A stretch of 64,000 bases of DNA from Oscheius onirici (Eukaryota > Nematoda > Chromadorea > Rhabditida > Rhabditidae): contig OW051471.1 of assembly GCA_932521025.1 (NCBI GenBank), positions 10,602,001 through 10,666,000 on the forward strand. Direction: 5' to 3'. This document shows positions 11,801 through 22,825 of this stretch, in pieces (positions within the stretch are counted from its first letter, which is position 1; each line of letters opens with the position of its first letter). The notes beneath the pieces are model-generated. The model saw only the letters and a list, made by a program, of their open reading frames with translations, was not told where the DNA came from and ran no database searches. The position numbers and the translations under genes were made by a program.

Positions 11801-13779
11801 AGACTTCCCTGTTGAAAGTCTCTGGAAGCTCGCATTGACTGAGAAATAACCAAATCTTACTGGGGAGGGCACATGTCTTTAGGGCTTGAGACGGGCTGAG
11901 GACTCCGGCGATGGAGCACCGGAATGTGAACGTTGTGTCAGAGGGTGGACTGCATCTGACCGTGAACGTTTCGTTGGTCAGCAGAGGCTCGGGGAGCGGG
12001 AGTTCCAGCTGACCACGGAGTCTTTCATAGAGGAGGTCGAAGGAACAGCGGAAATTTCCGCAATTTTCTGAAACCGTTTCATTAAAAAATGTCAATCAAA
12101 ATAGTCAATATCTGTCTCTCAGTTTTCTGCAACTTACGAGGTAGCGAGCATATTCCTTGCGCTCCGGTTTTGACCATCTGAATCTTGAAAGTCTCAACAG
12201 AGACCCTGCCATAGGTGACGTCGGCCATTGTGGTCCAGATCCCGGTCATGACGCCGTCTAGAACTAGAAGAGGCCGTTGACCAACATAGAGATGACGGCT
12301 GGTAAGGTTCCAGTTTTCCAGCCATGGTCGAAGAATCTGTTGATCCCGCATGAGCTCGGTCTTGGTCATAAGATGCCCCGTTTTGGAGTCCTCACAAGCG
12401 GCTTGGGCTCTAGAGTACTTCTAAATTGTGTGAATGTAAAGAAGAAAATGTTAAATCATTACGTCATTGTAGGGATCGGCCACCAAAGAGTAACAGTTAT
12501 CGACTCCCTCGAGGGAGCCCTCCGGGCACTTCTGTTCACATCCTTGAACATCTAAAATGAGAGGCATAAGGTTAAAAACCAAGGAAAAACTTACAGGGAG
12601 CCGACCTGCTGAAATTCAGATAAGGAGAGGTGGTGGTAGCTGACTCGGTCGACGTGGAAGCGGAAGAGGACTCGGAGGAGGAGAAAGGGAGCCGACCTGC
12701 TGAGGAAGAGGAGCCAGTCGAGGTTCCAGATGACGGCGTTGGGAAATCAGAGGACGGAGCTGCAGTTGTGGCCTGTTCATGTCCAGCAGTCGAGGTCCAC
12801 AGAGTAGGCTCTTCCGATGGTCCGAAAGTGACGATTGGGACAGACGTTGCAATTGGTCCTCCCTTTGCCACTGTCGTCGTCGTGCTCATTTCCAAAATTG
12901 TCCTTCGTTCGGAAGAAGTCACCAGATCCTCGAGTGTCGTAGTCGTGAAGACCTTTGTCGTTGTCAGCGTCTCCTCTGTTCCAGTCTCAGTCGAACTTGT
13001 AGTCTTGTCCGAAGCAAGAATTGTTTCAGTGATCACCTTTGGAGTGGGAGGAAGGAGAGTCGACGTGACAGGCGCAGAGACTGGCTTGGAGGTTTGGACA
13101 GTGGAGCTGGTCGGAGCCATAGTTGTGGAGACGATCTCAGGTTCAATCTCCATGTTCGTCTCAGTAGTCGTAGAGGCAGTGGGAATAGAAGTATATACTG
13201 TCGAAAAGGGAGCCCATGGAGAGAAGGTCGGTTCAACCGTACTCAGAAAACTAGAGAAGATCGAAGAAGAAGAGCTCTGAGACGAGGAACTGGCAATAGA
13301 AGGACTAGACCGAACGGTGGAAGAGCTCTGAAAAGATTAGCCTAGTCTTAGGATTTGAAACTACCCAAAAATGAATAAAACAAAAACTCACAGTCGGAGG
13401 TGTGGTTGTGGAGGAGCTTCTTGTCGTCGTGGTTGTAGAGGAGATACTGGAGCTTCCTTCAGTCGTCAGAGTTGATGTAGAAGCTGTAAGACGTGTCATT
13501 TTGTCAGTTATCAATCGTACTTGGCGTAGGAGTCGACGAAGGACTAGTTGTCTCAGAGGTCAGAAGCTCAGTAGAAGTACTGGCCGTGGTAGTAGTCAGA
13601 GACTAAAGATTAATATTTAGAATGTTTTCAAAGGGATGACTTACACAGAACGATTCGGTTGCGAAGCCGGAGAGATCTTTGCCTTGAATGGCAACAGTAG
13701 CGTTGTAAGCAGCATCACACAGAACCGGAACACTCACAAGTGTCAGTAATGCAGCAAGTTTGAACAATGATAGTCTCAT
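8873..13779 (-). CDS. Secreted-ectodomain seven-membrane-segment protein with mucin-like, CTLD-like and EGF-like modules
   Basis: The start at 13779 gives a signal peptide (MRLSLFKLAALLTLVSVPVL). A Ser/Thr-rich mucin-like region follows (exons between about 13600 and 12600). Next comes a cysteine module resembling a C-type lectin domain (GVDNCYSLVADPYND; ACEDSKTGHLMTKTELM; about 12550-12100), a second cysteine-rich region, and EGF-like pieces (SCGDCFEDGTETCSEQNSGF near 11760; CLNKGTC near 11580). About seven hydrophobic segments then lie between 11400 and 10300, for example TILQSVAGIWIILW, LAVPMFLMCYLFGV, FMFFMVTAASLLGLG and VLIAMDVFLSLFSM. A long cytosolic tail of about 300 residues ends at TGA 8873-8875 and is basic near its end (RRNRENKNRRKKIP). 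Exons are joined by many introns of about 45-60 bp with clear GT..TTTCAG signals. The total is about 1,250 residues. The layout suggests an adhesion-type surface receptor, but I cannot name the family. Open frames on the plus strand here are antisense shadows. Confidence 0.75.
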
Positions 13780-15053
13780 AGCTGAAAATTTTGGACTTTA
13801 CAAGAAAACAGGGTTTCATAGAAATTTCGAAAACTAGCAAATTCAAAGTTGGGTTTTATTGGAGGCAAAGTGCAATTTGAAGCAGAAATTTCTGCGACTG
13901 AACGAACTTCGCAAACCCTAGTTGGATCGTCATAAATAGAGTGTATTAGCCAGGAGATGGCCTACCAACTGGTATATTGATACTACTCAACTACTGTCTC
14001 AAACATCGAGAGAGCAAATACTTTTAAAGGAGCTCACTGACTGCCTTTTGTCAACCGCATTTTGGCGGGGTCGAAGGGAGGAATGAGGACCGGAACTCCG
14101 CCCATTTACCCCGGGGAAGGGGGGAGGAGCTCGCCAATAGGAAATTTAAACTTCCGTCTACAGACTACGGTACAAACGAAAGAAAAAAATTATGCAGTGT
14201 TGAGATACGATATTGGACAAGTTTCTGGGTGCTTGAGAAGAAAGTGTCTATCATAATATCAAGTTCGGACAATTTATAATTCGAAAAGAATGTTTGATCC
14301 AATCTTTTTTTGAATATCACTATGTTTCACACCTGTCGATTACTTCATTTTAATCGTTTTCACTACGTAGTAAGAAATTGACTCTCAAACTACAGTAATC
14401 CCGTTCAAAAGATCGTGCGTCGGTGTTCAGACGGTCGAGATCTCTCCGTTGGTACACAGATGCCAATCGGTTGCTACTCATCGAGGAATAATGATGGCTC
14501 TGATGGCCGCGTCGACGTCAATCATGCCCCCACATCTAAAATTCAGCGGATATGGCACGTAGACTTCAGATTTTGAAGTTAGAAAACAAAACGAAAAGAA
14601 TAGTGTTAGATAGAAAGCGGAGAAACTATTTGTTTGACATTTGCGAGATCAAGTAGGTACCTGAAATCCACTCTTCAAAATGAAATCCACTCTTCAATCA
14701 GTTGTCTCTCGTAGTTGTGCATTTGTATTAGTTTTTGTATGTCAAATCTGATGTCCTCTTTCAAGGTTGGTCGAGACCTCCCACAAAGGAAACGTCAAAG
14801 GGAAGGGGCCATCCGTCTAAAAGATGTTCTAAATTGTGACTCCATCTTTTGGAAAATGGTCGGTTTTGTGAAACCGAATTTTTCCGCAGACAAGCCTTTC
14901 GTCAATAAAATTCCTTTTCTGTTACTGTTATGCGTTCTTCTCCCAGAGAAGTAGTCTCGCATAGCCAACTTCACTTTCGAAACCTGAAAGCTCTGGGCGG
15001 GTTACTAGGAACGCCACTTTTGAGCCGAGGGCCGGGTTCATTCGCCGGCCGTA
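13780..15053. other. Intergenic region
   Basis: It contains the upstream region of the minus-strand receptor gene and a GATGGCTCTGATGGCC-type dispersed repeat near 14455-14520. No gene is recognised; the 79-codon open frame at 14715 has no supporting features. Confidence 0.4.
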
Positions 15054-15856
15054 ATGTCTAGTCTAGTACCCCTGCTCCAAGTGCTCACGGCTGTCTCCCT
15101 CCCGACTGTCGCCTACGTCTTCAACACGAAGGTTAGTCAGTAACGTTTTGAATTAGCAAACTCAAAAGCAACGATTTTTTGAAGCTCTAAAGCTGCTGCT
15201 AACCCTCCCACCTTAACTGTTGCAAAACTATACACTCCTCGTGCCCCTAACGATAAGATTCGGCAAAGGTTGAGGTAACTGCAAACTGGAGAAATTACTG
15301 CTTGTGTCCCAGAACAATAAAACATTCAGCAGGTATTTTCAGACGCCACGGAACGTGGAGGGCCTGGTGGCCTTTCAGGCGCTCTGTATTGTCCCGTCGT
15401 GAGTTTTTATTCTAGAGAAAACAGAGTTGATTTTACAGATTCAAAGAGCCTATATACACCATAAAGTTCACCATTCAGAACAAAGTCAACGAGACTATTC
15501 TTACTGTGATTGTCAGAGGGGACGGGGGCTCTAATCACGTCACTGTGTACAATGAAAAAAGCACGATATCTGTAAAGGAGACCATTGAGGACTTTGCTCC
15601 TCAAGACATGCGAGGAGAACCTGTAGTAAACCTACTGATTGGGTATCTACAGAAATTAGCCATGGTTTGAACGCATTCTTTTGAATTTCTCATCACGTTG
15701 TAGGTAACGGTATTGGGATTGGCTCATACTTGCGTCCCTACAGCTTACACTGCATCCGACGTGGTTTGGGTCAACATTACAATCAACGGGCAAACTGGAA
15801 CACTGTGTGACCCTTTCCAGTGCAATCGCGATCAAACACCTCATCTAGAGTTTTAG
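15054..15856 (+). CDS. Secreted protein of unknown family
   Basis: Exon 1 encodes a signal-peptide-like start (MSSLVPLLQVLTAVSLPTVA) and ends NTK at a GTTAGT donor (about 15132). Exon 2 (from about 15342) reads TPRNVEGLVAFQALCIVPS. Exon 3 (from about 15438) reads FKEPIYTIKFTIQNKVNETI and continues to a GTTTGA donor after LQKLAM. Exon 4 (VTVLGLAHTCVPTAYTASD...) ends at TAG 15854-15856. Total length is about 190 residues, with N-glycosylation sites (NET, NIT) and few cysteines. A perfect 17-bp hairpin covers the stop codon. It is convergent with the C6-type gene. No domain is recognised. Confidence 0.6.
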
Positions 15857-15871
15857 ATGAGGTGTTTGATC
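15830..15871. promoter_or_regulatory. Perfect hairpin across a stop codon
   Basis: Arms of 17 bp (GATCAAACACCTCATCT and its exact reverse complement) flank an 8-base loop. The TAG at 15854-15856 sits at the loop/right-arm junction. The hairpin lies between convergent genes, so it could affect 3' end formation or reflect a small inverted duplication. Confidence 0.7.
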
Positions 15872-15967
15872 TGGGTTGTATTGACCGCTTTTGGGTTTGT
15901 GATGAATGCCAATAAAATTTTTATTTTTTTATTTTTTTTTAAAAAGTCAAATCCAAATTTTGAATTA

Positions 15968-16270
15968 TCAAAAATCGCAACGGAAACCATCAACCTGTTG
16001 ATCATTATAAAAGTACTGCCCGTTTGTACAAATGAGAGTTGGGAATGGACCCTGTATATTATCACAATTGGGTGTCGCAATCGTTCTTACAAAATGGTCT
16101 TGGCATCCATACAGTTTCAAAGTGCACGTCTCCCCGTTAGCTTCTTGGCTAATTGTTATCTGCGCGGAATCATCAGCAGCAACAATATATATCAGAAGAC
16201 GGTATGACAACAGGGAGCCGACAACTCGCACATGGATCTGAAAACTGAACATTCGTAAAAAAAATTGCAC
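15968..16270 (-). CDS. Small secreted C6-domain protein
   Basis: The 3' exon reads GETCTLKLYGCQDHF, then NCDNIQGPFPTLICTNGQYF and VDGFRC, ending DF and TGA at 15968. The six-cysteine pattern with CTLK, FPTLxC and a GF/RC end is typical of nematode C6 domains and matches the tandem genes at 5151-5887. Upstream, MQFFLRMFSFQIHVRVV runs into a hydrophobic stretch, but the true first exon and start are uncertain. It is convergent with the gene ending at 15856. Confidence 0.55.
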   Translation of the reverse strand: MQFFLRMFSFQIHVRVVGSLLSYRLLIYIVAADDSAQITISQEANGETCTLKLYGCQDHFVRTIATPNCDNIQGPFPTLICTNGQYFYNDQQVDGFRCDF

Positions 16271-16589
16271 ATATTATTTTTTCTTATGGAGATATGCCGT
16301 CACTTTCAGTGTACCCATGCAATTCTCTCTGCTTAATGTTTAACAAAATACAGCAAATATGTGGCAAATCTTTAGCAGTTTTCGATTTTGAGACTGAAGC
16401 GGCAACCGATCTACTAAATATAAACCGTTTGTAGGAATGCACGAGACGACGAGTCGTATTGGAACTAACAGGAAGAATATTAACATTTTATTGCGAGAAA
16501 ATTCTCAACAGTCATATAGTTTCTTTCACACATTACGAAATTTCTCTGGACCCTCAGATTAAAGAAAGCTCACAGTTGAAAAAATGTTA

Positions 16590-16790
16590 ACGGTAGAACT
16601 CTTCGTCGTGGTTGAAGAAGAAGGACTGGTGCTTCTTTTAGTCGTTAGAGTTGACGTGGAAGCTGAAAAGACGCTGTTTTTTGTCAATTATTTATCTCAC
16701 CGGTTGTAGGAGTAGACAAGGGAGTACTTGTCATGAGAGAAGAGCTACTACTGGCTGTCATTGAAGTCAGAGTAGAACTTTTTGTTTTTT
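16590..16790 (-). pseudogene. Duplicated fragment of the mucin-like exons
   Basis: The segment matches 13400-13600 of the large receptor gene in the same orientation. Shared words in the same order include GTCGTGGTTG, AGAGTTGA(C/T)GT(G/A)GAAGCTG, TGTAGGAGT(A/C)GAC and ACTTGTC. No neighbouring signal or membrane exons accompany it, so it is a partial, probably dead copy. Confidence 0.55.
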
Positions 16791-17771
16791 GAAAACTTTT
16801 GTATCTGCATTAAATGAATGGTTCAGAAAGCTTTAGAAGGTTTTCACCGTTATCAGCGAACGAGACTAGACATTCCTAGTTGCCATTTCGGAAGAAAAAC
16901 TCTCAAAATACACCCTGCAGTTTGCCGAAGAACGTCACGGAAACTTATTGAAAACAAGGATGTTTTCAGAATGGCCTGGTCTTTTGTTGGTCAAGCAGAT
17001 TGGTTTTTGGTAAAGAAACAAACACAATGCTGACTGGATTGTATGTACCCATCAAAATATTTGCTTCCGCCCCTGAAGAAGAGGCGTCCTGTAAAGATAA
17101 CCCTTTTTTATCATTGGCATTTCAGAACTGAGCTTATAGGTGTCACAAGCTCCTGATAAGCTCATTTTTCTCAATCTTAACCGGTTTTCTCTATTGGCTT
17201 ACCTGATTCCTTTAGCTTTAAAAATGTTTTCAGTACAGCGCTACAAAAAATAATTCACCAATCAGGATGGGAGTTCTAGGTAGAGACAAAGTTAGCGACA
17301 CCAGTGAGGTTGGTTTTTTAGGTTTGTATTTGATTTGAAAACGGAATGAGGAAAGTATTTTGGTGACGCTGGGCGTAACGCCTTTCGAAGATACTGTTGA
17401 CTGGGTTGTTTATTCTTGTCCCTGACCTTGGGAACAAGTAAAACGATGTAAAAACTTCCCAACTCACAATATCCTGTCAACAATAAGTCAGTTTTGAAGT
17501 AAAAGTAATAGTTTGTCTTGGTGTTGGCAACTTGTTTCTGACTGCAAATTAACGAAACTTTGGCCTTTTGCAATGATTTTGTTAGGAGACTTCCGTCTTT
17601 TTAAAATTTTGTTAAACAAGGGACGTTCCTCAAAGTCGTGAAATTATAAATTCGCTTTCAAGACACGTTTTTGCCTACAAACCGTTGTTTTAACATCAAA
17701 ACTGATACGAGTCAGTAGGCTTGAACGAGAAAAAAACTGGAATTTTTTGCTGAAGTGAACCTCTCTTTCAG
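16791..17771. other. Intergenic, no recognised gene
   Basis: Only short unsupported open frames are seen. The missing first exon of the amino-acid transporter may lie in this interval, but no convincing start and donor pair was found. Confidence 0.35.
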
Positions 17772-20700
17772 TCGATCGTCTCAAAAGTTGTCCACGATCA
17801 TGGAATGCACTTCTTGCAAGCTGCCCTCTTCATCGTGGCCGACATGATGGGAGCTGGAATGATTGCTCTTCCAGTAGCCATAGGAAATGCTACTCTTGCT
17901 CCCGGAGTCATTCTTCTCGTCCTAGGAGCCTTTTTCTCCGCCTTCACCGGAATTCAACTAGCCGAAAATTGGAACATTATGCAGAAAAGATGGTCAGAGT
18001 ATAGGGAACACTGTAGGAGACCCTATCCGGAAATGGCCTACCGATCTATGGGAAAGATTGCCAAGTAAGTTTTTGGCATTTATTTTGGTGAGGCCTCTTA
18101 AGTTGGTCTGTAATGGTCATGAGGGCATTATCGGTTTACAGCTCTCGGTCAAAACATGCTAGTCAATTTGAAACAGTCACGGCTTGTCTCAAAGTGATAG
18201 CGATAGCAGGTGGGCAAAAACTTTGGTAATAGTTCGGCAGGCGCTCCCCCCACCCTTCGTTAGAAAATTTGCGCGGGAACCCTCGTAATGAACCAATTTC
18301 GCATTTTTGTTGATTTTTTATCAACTTTTATGCTTTCTTACAACTTTTATCGGATTCAGCGTGTGAAAGAACCCCTTAGACCATGAATTCACTAAATTGG
18401 AGAAATCGACGAATTCACTAAAATTGGAGAAATGACGAAATTCGGAAGTCTCGCTATTTCCTTCTGAAAATCGTCATATTTCGAGTGAATTTATGGTTCA
18501 AGAGATTCTTTTACACGCTGAATCCGATAAAACTAGTAAGAAAACATAAAAAGTTGATGAAAAATGAAGAAAAATGCGAAATAGGTTTAGTGATCACAAT
18601 ATTGTCCCCTCTTCCAGTTTTTGAATGGTGATCATCTGAGAGCAAAGTAAGCAAAGAAACTCCACAGCTAGATGTAACGAACTGTAAGTGTCCCGGATCC
18701 ACAAAAAGCAAAAATCTAGATTACGCAATAAAGTTGACTGTTTCGGTGATAACGAACCTTGTAATCACAATTTGACCCAGTTCACTGTTTTGGATTTTTC
18801 TGATAAGAGGTGAGCAGGAAAACAAGAGACTTTAGATAAGTTGAGGGTTTTGAGATTGATTTCTTTGAACGCTAAAAAGTGAAGAGGTTTTTGGTGCAGA
18901 GGTCAGACATGTTATCAACCAGATACTGTGTGCTTTTATGAATAGCAAGCTTGTTGACAGACCTTACGAAAAATTCTTTGAGGGGACAGAAAAAAACGTG
19001 GAAGAAGAATCTTAAAAAGTTAGATGTTTGCTCGCATCCAGAGGTAAAAAAAGCGGTAAAATTAACCATAGAAAGCTGAAAAACGTTCTCAGGTACGTGA
19101 TGGACGTCATTATGGCCCTCACCCTTTATGGAATCGTCACAACTCTGATGCTCTTCTCCGCCAACAACATTTCTCTTCTCTTGGAACAGCTTTTTAAAGT
19201 TCACGTCGACGTCTGCATCCTGATTATTGCTGTCGCCCTTATCGTCTGGCCCTTCACGCTCCTCCGCAGTCCCATGCACTTTTGGCAAGCCGGAGCCATA
19301 GCAGCCTTGGCCAGTACAGTGGCAGCTGTTCTAATTGTGACCGGCATGTCGCTAGACGCTCCTGTTTGCACCAAGGTTACATTTTTTCGAAATTTGAAAA
19401 AGGATCATTTCAGCACGTCCAGCTGCCTCCTTTTGAATGGAAGAATCTGTTCTTGGCTTACGGGACCATGGTCTTTTCCTACGGAGGACACGGAGCCTTC
19501 CCCACGATTCAGCATGACATGAAGACTCCATCCCAGTTTTCCAAATCAGTAGTTATTAGCTACATCCGTGAGTTTTTTGTGGTTTAATTTTGAAAAAGAA
19601 CTTTTCAGTGATTCTGGTCGTATACGTGACGATCTCGATTCTTGGCTACGAAGTCTATGGAGACAGTATTCAAGACATTGTCATCCCGTCCATTCAGGTA
19701 AGGGCAGAAGGACTGAGAGATTGAGAGACAGACAGAAAGAAATATCTCTGCAATGAGGAACCTTTACAGACCAAATGGATTTCCGTCACCTCGAACATTC
19801 TCATCACTTTACATGTCATGCCAGCAATCATTCTGATGTTCTCGCCACTAGCACAACAAGTCGACCAGATTCTAAAGGTCCCAATCAGTAAGTTTTTGCC
19901 AACAACTTTTAAGATTGGAAACAATCGGATCGAAAATGGAATTCTTTGAAACAAAGTAACCTTTTTCAGAGTTCAGCTACAAGCGAGTCCTCAGTCGAAC
20001 AGCCGTCTTCATCTTTTGCGTCTTCACAGCCGAATCGCTGCCCGATTTCAGTCTTATTTTGAATCTTGTCGGTGGTTCGACCATCTCTTTGATGACAATG
20101 ATACTGCCCAGTATTTTCTGGCTCTATCTGAATGCGATAGACAAGCGAGAAAGCTACGATGACTCTACTCCCACTTTCAAGGAGTAAGATTAAAGACAGT
20201 TCAGCTATAAAAGCGGAAATTTAGGATCTACAGGGCAACTCCAAAATGGCTTCTTGCTCTGAACCTCATCTCTCTACGTATGTTAGCTCATTTTTTGAAA
20301 GAAATTTTGCATAGCTTTTCTTGCCTTTGGCACGTTTCGCCAGGTAAAGTTAAGTATAAAAAACGCACAATCAGTGAAAGAATATCGTGTACGCAAGTTC
20401 TCGTCAAAGGAAATACGCAAACGAACCCTTGAAACTTGGAAACCTTGAAACGATACAATTTATCAATTTTCGATGTAACCACGATTTTGTCTTAATTTTT
20501 TACTTGATGTCGTACTCTTTTTCAAAGACTCTTCTTCATGCTAAAGTTAGAATTTTTCAGTTTTTGGAATCAGTGGTGGAATCGCTGCTACAGTAACTTC
20601 CTTCCAGCAAGTAAGACACTTTCTTACAGTCCTTTAAACCTATTTCAGCTTTTCGAAAGCAACATGGCTGCCCCCTGTTATGTTCAACTTTTCAGACACC

Positions 20701-20798
20701 ACACCAAAGCGACCCAAGTAGGAGAATTAAACTGCTGCGGAAAATATCGAAATATTACCGTTTCCGGTCGAGATCCATATGACTATTGTATTTTGTGA
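17772..20798 (+). CDS. Amino acid/auxin permease (AAAP, SLC32/36/38-like) transporter
   Basis: It is predicted to move amino acids across a membrane, coupled to protons or sodium as is usual for AAAP proteins. The first visible exon (acceptor CTCTCTTTCAG at 17771) reads SIVSKVVHDHGMHFLQAALF, then VADMMGAGMIALPVAIGNAT, the family's N-terminal signature. Exon 2 begins at 19093 (YVMDVIMALTLYG) after an intron of about 1 kb that holds a foldback element. Later exons give FLAYGTMVFSYGGHGAFPTI, GYEVYGDSIQDIVIPS, SNILITLHVMPAIILMFSPL, ESLPDFSLILNLVGGSTISL, IYRATPKWLLALNLISL and a last Cys-containing tail ending at TGA 20796-20798, with AATAAA about 20 bp downstream. Exon phases join cleanly at the junctions checked. 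The start codon lies in an upstream exon not identified; Met at 17805 would remove conserved sequence. Confidence 0.85.
18293..18590. mobile_element. Foldback (MITE-like) element in transporter intron
   Basis: The left arm (TTTCGCATTTTTGTTGATTT ... TCGGATTCAGCGTGT ... ACCATGAATTCACT) pairs with the reverse complement of 18450-18590 along about 110 bp, with a few mismatches. There is no coding capacity. The element lies wholly inside the intron 18065-19092. Confidence 0.8.
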
Positions 20799-21329
20799 TA
20801 CCTAGATACCTATTTCAATAAAACACGTGAAAATATTGTGCCCGTTTCAGTGATCTGTCGATTGTTTACGTTACTCTTTCGATCACAGAGGGCATTGAGA
20901 GGTCCTCTTGCACTTTTGTGTGGTGTTTTTCTTGACATACACATGTTTTCTTGTTATTCTGCTGGTTTTTCGAATGCCGCCGGCCTCTAAAATAATCAGT
21001 CGACTGCTCTTTTGTGATCGAGTCTCGTTTCTTTTTTTTTAAGTTGCAGGGATACTTTCCTTCCAACTCTTTAATCCCTTCGGTACCATAGGTTTTCGAA
21101 CTTTGCGAGCCCTCCCCAAACTGCTCCGTTTTCGTTTTGAGTCAATCGACGTTTCGAAGTTTTCTGTGATGTTTTTCTGCACATTATTAAAAAACTTATG
21201 CAAAAATGCAAAAACTTATGCGAAATAACTTATCTTTCCTCCCTGACAGAAACTCTGTACAATCTTGAGATGCTTTCTCTTCTAATCTTACATACCATCA
21301 TTTTCTAAAAATTTGTGTTCCAGAATAAA

Positions 21330-22825
21330 ATGGAAACGATTAAAAATATGGTCTTTGGAAAGCAGGAAGTCGAAACTGCCACTCCGGCCTATCCGCTCTG
21401 GGACACTGAGAAGAACATGAAATGCCTGATCTGGAATGGGAAGGAGACTGTCGAATACGTTGCTCACGCTCGTCCCAAAATCACAGCTCCCACTGATATC
21501 CTTCTGAAGGTCACTGCTACTACAATCTGCGGCTCGGATCTTCACATGTACAAGGGCACTTTTACTGGAATGAAGCCGAGAGATATCATTGGTGTGCATT
21601 TCCATTTTTAGGCATAACGTGAAATTAAGGACACGAGTTCATGGGACTGATTGAAGAGGTTGGGAATGAAGTCACGAAGCTCAAGGTTGGACAACGTGTA
21701 GTTGTAGGATTTGCCATCGCTTGTGGAGACTGTGACTTTTGCAAGAGAAAAGAGTACACGGCTTGTGATCGCACTAATCCATCAAGATTGATGGAAAAAG
21801 AGTACTCGGATAGACTCTGTGGTGTCTATGGATACTCACATTATACTGGAGGAATTCCAGGTGAGAGGGACAGAGTTAATGGGATACATGGACAGAGAGT
21901 CAGGAAGGTAGAGACGTCGTCAGAGGAGGAATTCCAGGTGAGAGATACAGTGGGACAGGGAATTAAAGGACAGAGGGGTACATCGGCAGATAGTCAGAGA
22001 GACAGAGGCACAGACTAAAATTCCAGGTGGTCAAGCAGAGTACGTCCGAGTAGCCTTTGCCGAGTTCAACTGTCTCCGTCTTCCCGATAGTGTCCCGGAC
22101 GAGAAGGCTCTTTATCTAACCGACATCATTCCGACTTCCTATCACGGAGTTGTCAATGGTGAAGTCGATGAGAGCAAAACTGTCGGAATCTGGGGTCTCG
22201 GCCCCATCGGACTGATGACAGCTCAGTGGTGCAAGGTCTTGGGAGCCAGGCGAATTATTGGAATCGACTGTGAGCCGGAGAGAATCGCTCTGGCTAGAGA
22301 TCATCTGGGAATCGAAGTGATCAACTTCAAGGAAGTTGACGATGTCGTGAAGACTGTCGAAAATCTGATCGGTGGACATCTGGACGTTGGAATTGAGGCG
22401 GCTGGTTTCTCTTTCGCTCAGTCCTGGTCTCACAAGCTTCAGATGAAACTGGGTAAAAACTTGACCCAATAGTAAAAAAAAATAGACTTTCAGGTCTCGA
22501 AACGGATACTTCTGAAATCTTCTGCGAAATGTTCCGAGCAGTTAGAAAGTTCGGTAACATTTCGATCATCGGAGATTACTTTGGTTACGCCAACCATTTT
22601 CCCGTCGGCGCTATGATGGAGAAGGCTTTCACGATCCGTTCAGGACAAGATCCTCTTCAGAAGTATTGGAAGCATTGTCTTGAGAAGGTGGAATCTGGAG
22701 AGATTGATCCCACTTTTCTCATCACTCATCGTGGAACACTGGCGGATGGACCTCGTTTCTACAAAATGATGAACGATCAAGAGTTGATCAAGTGCTTCAT
22801 GAGACCCGAGCATTTGACTCCTTAA
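21330..22825 (+). CDS. Zinc-type MDR alcohol/polyol dehydrogenase
   Basis: It should oxidise an alcohol (or formaldehyde adduct) with NAD(P). I chose Met 21330 because an acceptor-like TTCCAG sits six bases upstream, as at a trans-spliced 5' end. Exon 1 (21330-21591) contains TTICGSDLHMYKG with the catalytic zinc Cys. Exon 2 (21630-21860) begins GHEFMGLIEEVG (second zinc ligand region) and holds CGDCDFCKRKEYTAC, the four-Cys structural zinc loop. Exon 3 (22027-22452) carries the nucleotide-binding GIWGLGPIGLMTAQ. Exon 4 (about 22496-22825) ends at TAA. About 390 residues, full length for the family. The pattern resembles glutathione-independent formaldehyde dehydrogenase-like MDRs; the substrate is not determined. 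Intron 2 contains extra copies of the exon 2/intron junction (see findings). An AATAAA lies about 40 bp after the stop. Confidence 0.9.

Noticed and set aside
12630..13345. Long plus-strand open frames (up to 216 codons) with acidic or arginine-rich products
   Set aside because: They lie antisense to the Ser/Thr-rich exons of the minus-strand receptor. Repetitive GTC/GTA codons read backwards give long open frames, and there are no splice signals or domains on the plus strand.
15857..16207. A plus-strand 116-codon membrane-like protein
   Set aside because: Antisense to the C6-type exon and driven by AT-rich sequence; the minus-strand cysteine pattern is the convincing reading.
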